Assembly: GCA_965223815.1 (NCBI GenBank)
Contig: OZ245019.1
Location: 1,240,001-1,304,000, forward strand
DNA: 64,000 nt
Source of the DNA: HKST-UBA178 sp965223815
GTDB lineage: Bacteria; Pseudomonadota; Gammaproteobacteria; Chromatiales; Chromatiaceae
Direction of reading: 5' to 3'
In this document: piece after piece, positions 1 through 7,325 of the stretch
How positions within the stretch are numbered: the first letter of the stretch is position 1
How the letters are laid out: each line of letters starts with the position of its first letter
Notes under the pieces: generated by a model
Told to the model about the DNA's origin: nothing
Seen by the model: only the letters and a program-made list of their open reading frames with translations
Database searches by the model: none
Translations under genes and position numbers: made by a program

Positions 1-240
1 GATATTTCTGCCCATGAATTCCACTACTCTGCTTTGGAGAACTTGCCACGGGATACTCGTTTCGCCTATCGAGTATTGCGAGGGGAAGGAATTGATGGGC
101 TACATGATGGAATCGTCTACAAGAACTTGCTTGCCAGCTATACTCATCTGCGAGATGTTGGAGGTAATCGATGGACCTCACGTTTCCTTTCGCACGTGGA
201 TAAGTGTAAAAAGTTAGGAGAGGTGCAATGTTTAAAGTAA
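1..240 (+). CDS. dsrN: DsrN / cobyrinate a,c-diamide synthase-type amidotransferase, C-terminal end (partial)
   Basis: The gene enters from the left edge; only about 79 C-terminal codons are present. The visible part has the HEFHYS stretch holding the catalytic histidine of the class I glutamine amidotransferase domain in CobB/CbiA proteins, then GEGIDG, DGIVYKNLLASYTHL and a final WTSRFL segment typical of that family. In sulfur oxidisers a CobB-like protein, DsrN, is encoded just before dsrR and dsrS and is thought to amidate sirohaem for dissimilatory sulfite reductase. The reading frame overlaps the start of dsrR by 13 bases, so the two are co-translated. Assignment to DsrN rather than a cobalamin-pathway CobB rests on these neighbours. 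Confidence 0.85.
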   Translation, partial: DISAHEFHYSALENLPRDTRFAYRVLRGEGIDGLHDGIVYKNLLASYTHLRDVGGNRWTSRFLSHVDKCKKLGEVQCLK

Positions 241-542
241 CCGAAGCGGCTGCAGCCCAAATTCGACTTGCTGCCAAGCAGGGCGGAACCGAAGGTATGT
301 GTCTGCGACTGGCGGCGCAGCAGAACCAGGATGGTACAATCGATTATCTGATGGGATTCGATGAGCCTGCCGATGAAGACCTCCGTGTCATATCTGAGGG
401 TATCGAGATATTGATGGTTCCGGAGACAGTTCCTCTACTGGATGAAGCGGTTATGGACTATGTGGAATTGAACGATGAGGAATTCAGGTTTATATTTAGC
501 AATCCGAAGGATGCCAACTGGTCTCCCCCAACTGAGCAATGA
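228..542 (+). CDS. dsrR: DsrR, IscA-like protein of the dsr operon without cluster-ligating cysteines
   Basis: A 104-residue protein of the A-type carrier (HesB/IscA) fold, the length expected for DsrR. It has the start pattern FKVTEAAAAQI and the GIEILMVPETVPLLDEAVMDYV segment split around the region where IscA has its central helix and strand. The three IscA cysteines are missing: only one Cys (about residue 25) is present and the C-terminal CGCG position reads FSNPKD. DsrR in purple sulfur bacteria is also known to lack them and to act in expression of the dsr genes rather than as a cluster carrier. The start is the ATG preceded by AGGAG inside the dsrN coding end. Compare the true IscA at 24092. 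Confidence 0.88.
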   Translation: MFKVTEAAAAQIRLAAKQGGTEGMCLRLAAQQNQDGTIDYLMGFDEPADEDLRVISEGIEILMVPETVPLLDEAVMDYVELNDEEFRFIFSNPKDANWSPPTEQ

Positions 543-554
543 AAGCGAGCCGTT

Positions 555-836
555 ATGAGCTCCTCCAGTAATCAAGAATTCAACAAAAGAAAGCACGAGA
601 GGACCCCGCTGCAGGCCAAGATCAAGATTATTCACCAATCTTTTGGTGAAATGATCGTCAGAACACGGGATATCTCCATGGGGGGGGTCTATATTCTGAC
701 TGATCAGCTTGAAATTCCTCCGCCGGGGACACGGATAGCAGGCCAGATTCAGGATGACTATACTGATCGACCAGTAGTGGAAATGGAGGTAGTGCGTGTC
801 GAACCCGAGGGTGTCGGTCTGAAATTTGTCGACTGA
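555..836 (+). CDS. PilZ domain protein inside the dsr operon
   Basis: A 93-residue single PilZ domain. The two cyclic-di-GMP binding signatures are visible: the RKHER box near residues 12-16 and DISMGG near residues 39-44, followed by the strands expected for the PilZ barrel (GTRIAGQI, VVRVEPEGVGLKFVD). It begins 12 bases after dsrR and ends 27 bases before dsrS on the same strand, so it is almost certainly in the dsr transcript. Single-domain PilZ proteins act by binding a partner when cyclic-di-GMP is present; the partner here is unknown. The position suggests a link between the second messenger and sulfur oxidation, but that is inference only. Confidence 0.88.
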   Translation: MSSSSNQEFNKRKHERTPLQAKIKIIHQSFGEMIVRTRDISMGGVYILTDQLEIPPPGTRIAGQIQDDYTDRPVVEMEVVRVEPEGVGLKFVD

Positions 837-863
837 TCGTCACCAGGAAGCTACGGGAAATGT

Positions 864-1979
864 ATGGAGCTTTGTGCTGAAGATGCGCTGCGGCTGAATG
901 TACTGCTGGCCAATGAGCCTTTAGCGATTCGGATTAACGAATCCACAATGACTCTCCATGCACTGCTGGCCGAAGGAGAGACTCAGGTCCGGTTGAATCC
1001 CAATACGAACAGCGAGAGATATCTCAAGTCCATTCGTTCCCTCTTGTCGGAGCGCGCTCTAGGTAGTCCAGGGGAGTACCCACTCTATCTGCAACGCTGG
1101 GCCCGTATGGGTCGGATGCGAAACGAAAGCCTCAACGCATTGCTCAAGCTGGGTGATCCGACGGCGGTTTTTGCTGTAGTCTGCGCCGAGGGACTCACCG
1201 ATGAGCTTGCGAGGCGCGCGTGGTGGTGCGTGGAGGACGCTGAGAATGCCCGCCGAATGCTGCAGACCTCGGCGGTTGTCAGCGGGAAGACAGGTAAACT
1301 ATTGGCCCGCTATCTGGTGGAGTATCTTCCGTTTGAGACCGAAACCGAAGCGATGATGGAATCGGTAACCATGGCTCTACAGCCAGGACTGTTGTCAACA
1401 GATGAACGCCTTGGTCTGTGGAAAAAAGCGCTTCGAAAATTGCCCTACTTGGTCGGCTTTGTAGCAGCCATTCCCGACGAATTGCCAGATCGCCGTCCAT
1501 CCCGTCCGGATCACGATGCAGTTAGTAAGCTCCTAAAAAAAGCAGCCGCTTCAGACAACCCGATCGCAGGATTGTTGATTCGTGCGTTGTCTGCGGAGGG
1601 CCAAACTTTTTTCGCGGCTTGCGGCAAGATTTTGAGTAAGCCTCCCACCCAGGATGTAGTCACACGTACTTTTGATGTACTCCATCGTTACCTCGCTCCT
1701 CTTAGGAGTGAGCGACCGGATGTTTCACTACCAACACTAGAATGCCAGGCGGTAGATTTTTGCCGGAATTCCCCCGAGGTACGGGAACTGCTGGCGATGG
1801 CTCCTGAACTCAGGTTGGAGTTGGAAGCTCTGCATCTACTCTCTGGTCTGGGTTACGGTGTAATCCGTCCCGTGTTGAGCGGGAGCAACGCGATGGGAAG
1901 TCTCATGCGTCGTAAAGTTGAGCCCATAACGGAGCGCATACTTGCGCGCATTGATCTTTTGCTAGTCGGCCATCGATAA
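864..1979 (+). CDS. dsrS: DsrS, cytoplasmic protein of the dsr operon
   Basis: A 371-residue soluble protein without signal peptide or membrane segments, rich in short helices (Leu, Ala, Arg). Its length and last place in the operon fit DsrS, which ends the dsr operon in Allochromatium-type bacteria. DsrS is reported to affect expression or stability of the sulfite reductase proteins, but its mechanism is not known. No catalytic motif is visible. The ATG follows a weak purine-rich stretch (GGGAAA). The gene runs towards the convergent EF-G-like gene, with a stem-loop between them. Identification rests on context and general resemblance, as the family has few recognisable motifs. Confidence 0.75.
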   Translation: MELCAEDALRLNVLLANEPLAIRINESTMTLHALLAEGETQVRLNPNTNSERYLKSIRSLLSERALGSPGEYPLYLQRWARMGRMRNESLNALLKLGDPTAVFAVVCAEGLTDELARRAWWCVEDAENARRMLQTSAVVSGKTGKLLARYLVEYLPFETETEAMMESVTMALQPGLLSTDERLGLWKKALRKLPYLVGFVAAIPDELPDRRPSRPDHDAVSKLLKKAAASDNPIAGLLIRALSAEGQTFFAACGKILSKPPTQDVVTRTFDVLHRYLAPLRSERPDVSLPTLECQAVDFCRNSPEVRELLAMAPELRLELEALHLLSGLGYGVIRPVLSGSNAMGSLMRRKVEPITERILARIDLLLVGHR

Positions 1980-1984
1980 TCGAT

Positions 1985-2019
1985 CAATGCGAGGCCGATT
2001 AATTACCAGCCCCGCATTG
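1985..2019. terminator. Stem-loop between convergent genes dsrS and EF-G-like
   Basis: CAATGCG pairs with CGCATTG, and after one mismatch GGC pairs with GCC, around a 13-base loop. It lies between two convergent stop codons, where a bidirectional terminator is expected. There is no clear T run, so termination is a guess. Confidence 0.4.
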
Positions 2020-2026
2020 AAAACGA

Positions 2027-4081
2027 CTAGCTCCCGGTCTGCTGTTGTGATTTAAATGCTGCTTCCAGCTTCTGTTGCACGTCGTAGGGTGCGGGGTCGT
2101 AGTGGCTGAACTCAATCTCGTAGGTACCTTCTCCACCGGTTAGTGACTTAAGTCTGGAACTGTAGTCATCCAGCTCAGCCAGAGGCACCAATCCAGAGAT
2201 AACCAGTCGGCCTCCTGCCGCGGCATCGGTACTGCTGACCCGACCACGGCGGGTGGACAAATCCGCTGTGATATCGCCCATCGCCTCTCCTTGAACTGAA
2301 ACCCTGATATTTACCATTGGCTCAAGCACTACGGGCCGGGCTCGTCCCAGAGCATCTTCGAACGCCTTGCGGCCTGCTGTGACGAAAGCGATTTCCTTGG
2401 AGTCGACCGCATGGTATTTGCCGTCATACACAGTTACCTTCACATCATGTATCGGATATCCTGCGATTACACCCTCTGCCATCGCCTGATGTATCCCCTT
2501 TTCCACTGCGGGTACAAGTGAACCAGGGATTACACCACCCTTGATTTCGTCGACGAATTGAAACCCGTCGCCCCGGGTCAGTGGTTCGACCCGTAAGTAG
2601 ACTTCCCCGAATTGACCGGCTCCGCCGGTCTGTTTCTTGTGTCGATGGTGACCTTCCGCAGGCGCACTGATGGTCTCCCTGTAGGGTATGCTAGGCGGTT
2701 TGGTATCCACGTGTACGTTATAGCGTTCTTCCAGCTGTTCGAGTATCACCCTGAGATGGAGCTCACCCAAACCCCGAATCACGGTTTCATTGGCTTGATT
2801 GTCATGGTCGAGGACAAGGCAGGGGTCCTCTGATTCCAGTTTGCGCAATGCATCTGAAAGTTTCTGATCGTCGCTCCTGTTCTTGGGTATCAGAGCCAGC
2901 CCGAACAGCGGCATCGGAAAATCCTCTGGTTGCAGATGGAAATTGTCTTCGTCGTGGGAATCGTGCAATACCGCATCTCGAAATATCTCGTCCACTCTTG
3001 CCACTGCACAGAGGTCGCCCGGTACTGCCTTACTCATTTCGGTCTGCTGGTTGCCCTGCAATCTTAGTAGATGCCCTGCTTTGAATGGTTTTCTGGCGTC
3101 GCCAATATAGAGCTGGCTATTCGGACTGATGCTGCCCTGATGGACTCGCATTAGACTCAAACGGCCGCGAAAAGGATCGTTGGTGATCTTAAAGACGTGG
3201 GCGATCGCGTGAGCATCGGGGTCTTGGGAGACAACGACGGGCGTAGCCGCTTCGCCCTCTCCTTTGACAAAATGCGGTGGGTTACCTTCGGTGGGATCAG
3301 GCATGAGTCGAACGAAAACCTCGATTAACTGATCAAGCCCTGCTCCAGTCTCCGCGGAGGTGAAACATACAGGCACCAGGTGGCCTTCCCTCAAAGCCGC
3401 CTCGAACGGGTCGTGGAGTTGCTTCGGATCGAGTTCCTCGCCCTGCTCAAGATAAAGCTCCATTAACTCTTCGTCCATTTCCACTACTTGGTCAACGATG
3501 TTTGTGTGAGCTTCCGAGACCGTAGAAAATAGGGTTTCATCACCCTCCGGGCTGAAAAAACAGTCGATTACCTTGCCGCCGTCAACAGCCGGGAGGTTGA
3601 GTGGCAGGCATTCGCTGCCAAATTGCTCCTGTAGCTCCGCCAACAGGGCCTGTAAATCGGCCTCCGGAGAGTCGATCTTGTTGACGATGATCAGGCGGCA
3701 GAGCTCATCGTCTTTGGCGTGGGTCATCATGGTGTAGGCGGTTGGATCAATGCCGTTTTCCGCATTGATTATTACCGCCGCGGTCTCCACCGCCTGCAGC
3801 ACCCCAAAGGCTCGTCCAAAAAAGTCGTGCAATCCGGGGGTATCTATCAAATTGACATGGCGTCCATTCTTTTCGAACCAAGCCAGTGAGGAGTTCAATG
3901 AGTGCTTGTATTGCTGTTCCTGGGAATCGAAATCGCAAACGGTATCTCCCCGATCTACGGTTCCTCGTTCTTTTATCGCTCCCGCGCGATGCAGGATGGC
4001 CTCAGTAAGCGTCGTTTTACCGGCGCCTGATTGGCCTACCAGGGCGATATTCCGAATATCCTGGGTGGTGTAATCAGGCAT
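2027..4081 (-). CDS. Elongation factor G-like translational GTPase (EF-G paralogue)
   Basis: A 684-residue protein with the full EF-G domain order. The GTPase domain has G1 GQSGAGKTTL near residue 16, G3 DTPG near residue 80 and G4 NKID near residue 134. Domains II-V follow, ending with the EF-G C-terminal part (LGRARPVVLEPMVNI, GDITADLSTRRGRV). It differs from canonical FusA in the switch regions and is somewhat shorter, placing it with the EF-G-like (EF-G2 type) paralogues whose role is unclear. It does not sit with the str ribosomal operon, which also argues against it being the main EF-G. The gene is single, convergent with dsrS, with a long upstream gap. Confidence 0.88.
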   Translation of the reverse strand: MPDYTTQDIRNIALVGQSGAGKTTLTEAILHRAGAIKERGTVDRGDTVCDFDSQEQQYKHSLNSSLAWFEKNGRHVNLIDTPGLHDFFGRAFGVLQAVETAAVIINAENGIDPTAYTMMTHAKDDELCRLIIVNKIDSPEADLQALLAELQEQFGSECLPLNLPAVDGGKVIDCFFSPEGDETLFSTVSEAHTNIVDQVVEMDEELMELYLEQGEELDPKQLHDPFEAALREGHLVPVCFTSAETGAGLDQLIEVFVRLMPDPTEGNPPHFVKGEGEAATPVVVSQDPDAHAIAHVFKITNDPFRGRLSLMRVHQGSISPNSQLYIGDARKPFKAGHLLRLQGNQQTEMSKAVPGDLCAVARVDEIFRDAVLHDSHDEDNFHLQPEDFPMPLFGLALIPKNRSDDQKLSDALRKLESEDPCLVLDHDNQANETVIRGLGELHLRVILEQLEERYNVHVDTKPPSIPYRETISAPAEGHHRHKKQTGGAGQFGEVYLRVEPLTRGDGFQFVDEIKGGVIPGSLVPAVEKGIHQAMAEGVIAGYPIHDVKVTVYDGKYHAVDSKEIAFVTAGRKAFEDALGRARPVVLEPMVNIRVSVQGEAMGDITADLSTRRGRVSSTDAAAGGRLVISGLVPLAELDDYSSRLKSLTGGEGTYEIEFSHYDPAPYDVQQKLEAAFKSQQQTGS

Positions 4082-4483
4082 ATAGCTCTCCTTGGGGTTT
4101 CAATTGTAGTTGCGGCAGAACCGCAGTTATAAGGTGGTAATTACACAGACTTCCCTTATCCCAAAGGAAGATGGGTCTTGACGCTATGACCCTGGTCAAC
4201 ATTCCATGATGAAATCTGTAGTAGGGGATAATAACCTCTTTCGCGTCAGGCGAAATCCGCTCCCAGTGGGGTGTGCCACAGCCTCGGAGCGACAACATCA
4301 GTCACGGGGTTAGGCACCCGAGCGCGGCCCCTGACGGATAAAGATATACCGCATTCGGTCGAAAAAACATTACAGAATGGGATTCGCCATTGTTGTTACT
4401 CGTGGCACCAGATGCGTGCCGATATTCATTACATATAACCGACACCGATTAGAGGGTCGATTGAATTGCCTTGGAACAATAGC
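4082..4483. other. Intergenic region without a supported gene
   Basis: About 400 bases between the start of the EF-G-like gene (minus strand) and the adaptor gene (plus strand). It must hold the divergent promoters. Short open frames on the minus strand have no recognisable protein features or ribosome site. No clear hairpin or known riboswitch was recognised. Confidence 0.5.
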
Positions 4484-5995
4484 ATGACAAGTAGGTCGTT
4501 GGGGTTAGTTTTCTGGGTTGGAGTCCTAATAAGCGGCACGTCTAATTCCGTGCAGCTGCACCGAAACCCCTGGCTGGATTGCTCGCTCGAGCCCCTGCGG
4601 CAGGTCCAGTTGAGCTTTCCGGTTTCCGGGGTCGTGGCGGCCATTTCGGTAGCCCGTGGAGAGCCTGTCAGTGTCGGGCAGGAGTTGGCCAGGCTGGAAT
4701 CCTCCGTGGAACAGGCCACCGTTGAGCAGGCGAGCATTGAGGCTTCTACCGAAGGCAAGATACTGGCACGCCAGGCCAGCTTGAGATTCGCTACCCGATA
4801 CCTGGAGAGGGTTAGGGATCTGTACAGCGATAACAGTATCTCTATTACCGACAAGGAGCAGGCAGAAACCGATCTGATTCTGGCTCACATGGAGCTAAAA
4901 CAGGCGGAGGAGTCGAAGCGGGTCGCACAACGGAAATTATTGCGGGCGAAGGCGATATTGTCCAAGCGCAGTATCAGGAGTCCGATAGCTGGAGTGGTGA
5001 CTAGGCGATATGCTTCCGTGGGTGAGTTTGTAAAAGATAAACCGATAATCAGCGTAGCGCAGCTCGATCCGTTGAAGATAGAAGTCGAGGCGCCAGCGGT
5101 CATGTTTGGCAAGATATCGAAAGGAATGCTGGCAGATGTCGAGCCAGCTGAGCCGCTGGAAGGCAGTTATTCCGCGGAAGTTTCCGCAGTAGACCCCCTT
5201 CTGGACAGGGACGCCGGCACCTTCGGTGTTCAGCTGCGGCTGCCAAACGGCGATCATCGCTTGCCGGGCGGATTGGCCTGTAGAGTTCGTTTTCAGCTGG
5301 CTGAGTTTATGCCGCGATCTGCCGACAAGCCTGCGGAACCGGCGACACCGGCTGTTTCCCGTGAGCCCGAATCGGTGGGGAAGTCGGCGTTTCATGCTGC
5401 CTCCGTCAAACCAGTGATCCAGCCGGCGGTTTCTGAGCAGAAATCGGCCGGAGTTAAATCCCTAAATGCAATAGTGGACACCCAACCACTTGATTGCGTG
5501 GTGCTCGGACCATTTGCTTTGGATCGGCATGTAAACCAGGTGCGTAGCGGGTTGCAAGGCAAAAAATATCAGCTGCAAGTCCGTCGATACAAAGAGATAG
5601 AATCGGACGGATTTAGTGTTTTCGCCCCCAAGCAGTCGTCGGCGGCAATGCAAAAGGCGCTGCTAGCCAGGTTGGAGGAAATCCAGATTACCGATTTTTT
5701 GGTGCTCAAGAGCGGTCGCTACACTGGGCGGGTAGCCCTTGGGCATTTCGAGCAGCGTTCGCGGGCGGAAATACACAAAAATATGTTAGATAGCCATGGA
5801 ATAGATTCCCAGATCGAGGCCCGCTTCAGGAGTCGTTACGGCCGTTGGCTGGAGGTAAGGCCGGTTCCGAGCGCGGAGGAGATTTCCTCTATCTCCCAGG
5901 AGCTTGCAGCTCAATGGCCGGGGCTGAAGCTCGATCTCAATGCCTGCGCCCAGAATCGAGAATTCAGAGGGAAGCCGAATCTTGTCGGCAAATAA
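4484..5995 (+). CDS. HlyD/RND-type periplasmic adaptor with a C-terminal SPOR-like region
   Basis: About 503 residues. An N-terminal hydrophobic signal (residues 5-20) is followed by a membrane-fusion-protein core: a lipoyl half-motif (residues 45-72), a helical hairpin with Q/E-rich heptads (75-165), the second lipoyl half with RSPIAGVV (165-172), and a beta-barrel to about 275. After a Pro/Ala/Ser linker (280-330), residues 337-460 read as a SPOR-like region: LDCVVLGPF near 336, then GRYTGRVALGHFEQRSRAE near 411-429. Classic adaptors end after the membrane-proximal domain, so this tail is an addition. No RND pump or TolC-type gene lies nearby, so the transport partner is unknown. An in-frame TTG at 4466 is possible; the ATG at 4484 is preferred as it starts the signal peptide directly. 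Confidence 0.8.
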   Translation: MTSRSLGLVFWVGVLISGTSNSVQLHRNPWLDCSLEPLRQVQLSFPVSGVVAAISVARGEPVSVGQELARLESSVEQATVEQASIEASTEGKILARQASLRFATRYLERVRDLYSDNSISITDKEQAETDLILAHMELKQAEESKRVAQRKLLRAKAILSKRSIRSPIAGVVTRRYASVGEFVKDKPIISVAQLDPLKIEVEAPAVMFGKISKGMLADVEPAEPLEGSYSAEVSAVDPLLDRDAGTFGVQLRLPNGDHRLPGGLACRVRFQLAEFMPRSADKPAEPATPAVSREPESVGKSAFHAASVKPVIQPAVSEQKSAGVKSLNAIVDTQPLDCVVLGPFALDRHVNQVRSGLQGKKYQLQVRRYKEIESDGFSVFAPKQSSAAMQKALLARLEEIQITDFLVLKSGRYTGRVALGHFEQRSRAEIHKNMLDSHGIDSQIEARFRSRYGRWLEVRPVPSAEEISSISQELAAQWPGLKLDLNACAQNREFRGKPNLVGK

Positions 5996-6020
5996 GGTCA
6001 TTCGATCATGAGCCGCCGCT

Positions 6021-6476
6021 CTATCGGGCGGGTCGATGACCACGCAACCGATAGCCAGCAATCTGTTTGATGATCTCCTGAAAGGGTAATTGCTCCAGAC
6101 TGCCGAAACGGTCGATTGCCTGGACGACCAGCCCGTGCACATCCTCAACTATCTCTGATTGAGGTCGATCGGGATAGACAGCCCCATATAGTCCCCTAAG
6201 ACCGCCAATCTGGATTCGCATCACCTGACCATGAGGCAATTGGGCGGTTTGGCGACTGATCTTGAGGGCAAAGCGGGAGTGCTGGCGTAGAAGTTCGAAT
6301 AGGGACTGACAACTATTTCTGGCTGAGTTCGCCTTGCAGTCGACTCCCTCGCGTTCCGCGAGCAGTCTTTTCGAAGCCAGAGAGCATTGGCACTGACCCG
6401 AGAGTATACCTTTTCCGAAAGAGCAGGTTTGGGGAGTTATGCCGTTGTAGGTCTCCAAGAAGGCATCCTGGTCCAT
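6021..6476 (-). CDS. Conserved-looking small protein with five N-terminal cysteines, unknown function
   Basis: A 151-residue protein that starts 3 bases after the hslR stop, so it is the third gene of grxC-hslR-this. Five cysteines occur within the first 56 residues (18, 29, 31, 47 and 56, including a CQC pair), which suggests a bound metal or Fe-S cluster; the rest has none. The second half (HGQVMRIQIGGLRGL and a C-terminal helix ending RLRGHRPAR) looks folded. I do not recognise a named family. The close coupling to a glutaredoxin and a ribosome-salvage protein is the only functional hint. The stop lies 25 bases from the convergent adaptor gene. Confidence 0.7.
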   Translation of the reverse strand: MDQDAFLETYNGITPQTCSFGKGILSGQCQCSLASKRLLAEREGVDCKANSARNSCQSLFELLRQHSRFALKISRQTAQLPHGQVMRIQIGGLRGLYGAVYPDRPQSEIVEDVHGLVVQAIDRFGSLEQLPFQEIIKQIAGYRLRGHRPAR

Positions 6477-6479
6477 ATC

Positions 6480-6875
6480 TCATCGAATTCGATCGGTTTT
6501 GCCCGTAAAGCGGGTTATCATGCGGCGATCACGCTTGCTGGGTTTTGCCGCAGGCGCTCGAGGTGCGCTTGCGCGCAGCAAGCGCTCTTGCCTTAGAATC
6601 TCCTCCCGCTTTGCGATACTGCGGGCGTCCTCTTGGTAAAAATGCATTGCCTCAGATGCTGGGCGCCGCTGTTTGGAGAGCACTTTGACCTGGACATCCC
6701 ACTCGAGATGGCCTTTGTGTATCCTGACCCTGGAACCTGGCTTGACCGCTTTCCCCGGTTTGGTCCGCTGCCCATTAAGGTGCACTTTACCACCATTGAT
6801 AGCTGCAACCGCCAGCTGCCGTGTTTTGTAGAATCGTGCTGCCCACAGCCACTTGTCCAGTCTTTGACTCTCCAT
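6480..6875 (-). CDS. hslR: Heat shock protein 15 (S4-domain ribosome-recycling factor)
   Basis: A 131-residue protein with an S4 RNA-binding domain at the N-terminus: RLDKWLWAARFYKTRQLA, then GGKVHLNGQRTKPGKAVKPG, as in Hsp15. The C-terminal tail is basic and ends KRDRRMITRF. Hsp15 binds stalled 50S subunits carrying peptidyl-tRNA after heat stress and returns them to use. It begins 5 bases after grxC and is followed 3 bases later by a Cys-rich small protein, so the three are one transcript. Confidence 0.93.
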   Translation of the reverse strand: MESQRLDKWLWAARFYKTRQLAVAAINGGKVHLNGQRTKPGKAVKPGSRVRIHKGHLEWDVQVKVLSKQRRPASEAMHFYQEDARSIAKREEILRQERLLRASAPRAPAAKPSKRDRRMITRFTGKTDRIR

Positions 6876-6880
6876 GTCGT

Positions 6881-7183
6881 TTAAGTGGGATCAGCTTCCT
6901 CCTGGGTGGGATTCTGCTCCATGCGTGGGGCGCGTCCCAACAAAGGGTCGAGCTTGCCGAAGGCATCCAGTTCGGCAAGATCCTCATAGCCGCCGACATG
7001 ATAATCTCCGATGAATATCTGCGGTACGGTGCGGCGTTTGCTGCGTTCGAGCATTTGCCTCATAGCCGCCCGGTCTTCGTCGATGCGCAGCTCGTCGTAT
7101 TGGATTCCTTTTTTCTTCAGCAGTGCCTTTGCGCGCACACAATAGGGGCAGATTGCGGTGGTATACACTACGACTCTTGGCAT
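6881..7183 (-). CDS. grxC: Glutaredoxin 3 family protein
   Basis: A 100-residue dithiol glutaredoxin with the active site CPYC at residues 12-15, the TVPQIFIG cis-proline loop near residue 53 and the GGYEDLAELDAFGKLDPLL glutathione-binding segment. It reduces mixed disulfides using glutathione in the cytoplasm. The last 16 or so residues form a charged tail not needed for the fold. It is the first gene of a three-gene minus-strand operon with hslR and is divergent from pepN. Confidence 0.95.
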   Translation of the reverse strand: MPRVVVYTTAICPYCVRAKALLKKKGIQYDELRIDEDRAAMRQMLERSKRRTVPQIFIGDYHVGGYEDLAELDAFGKLDPLLGRAPRMEQNPTQEEADPT

Positions 7184-7325
7184 GATTTAATCTCGAACGA
7201 AATTTGTAAATGTCATCCTAGCAGGCGCGGTATATCTGGTCTATTTCCTTTGTGACGGCAGAGGGGTGAAGACGACCGGCGCTTGAGATCATACTCCTGA
7301 CAACCAACCCGCAGAGGAAAAGGCT

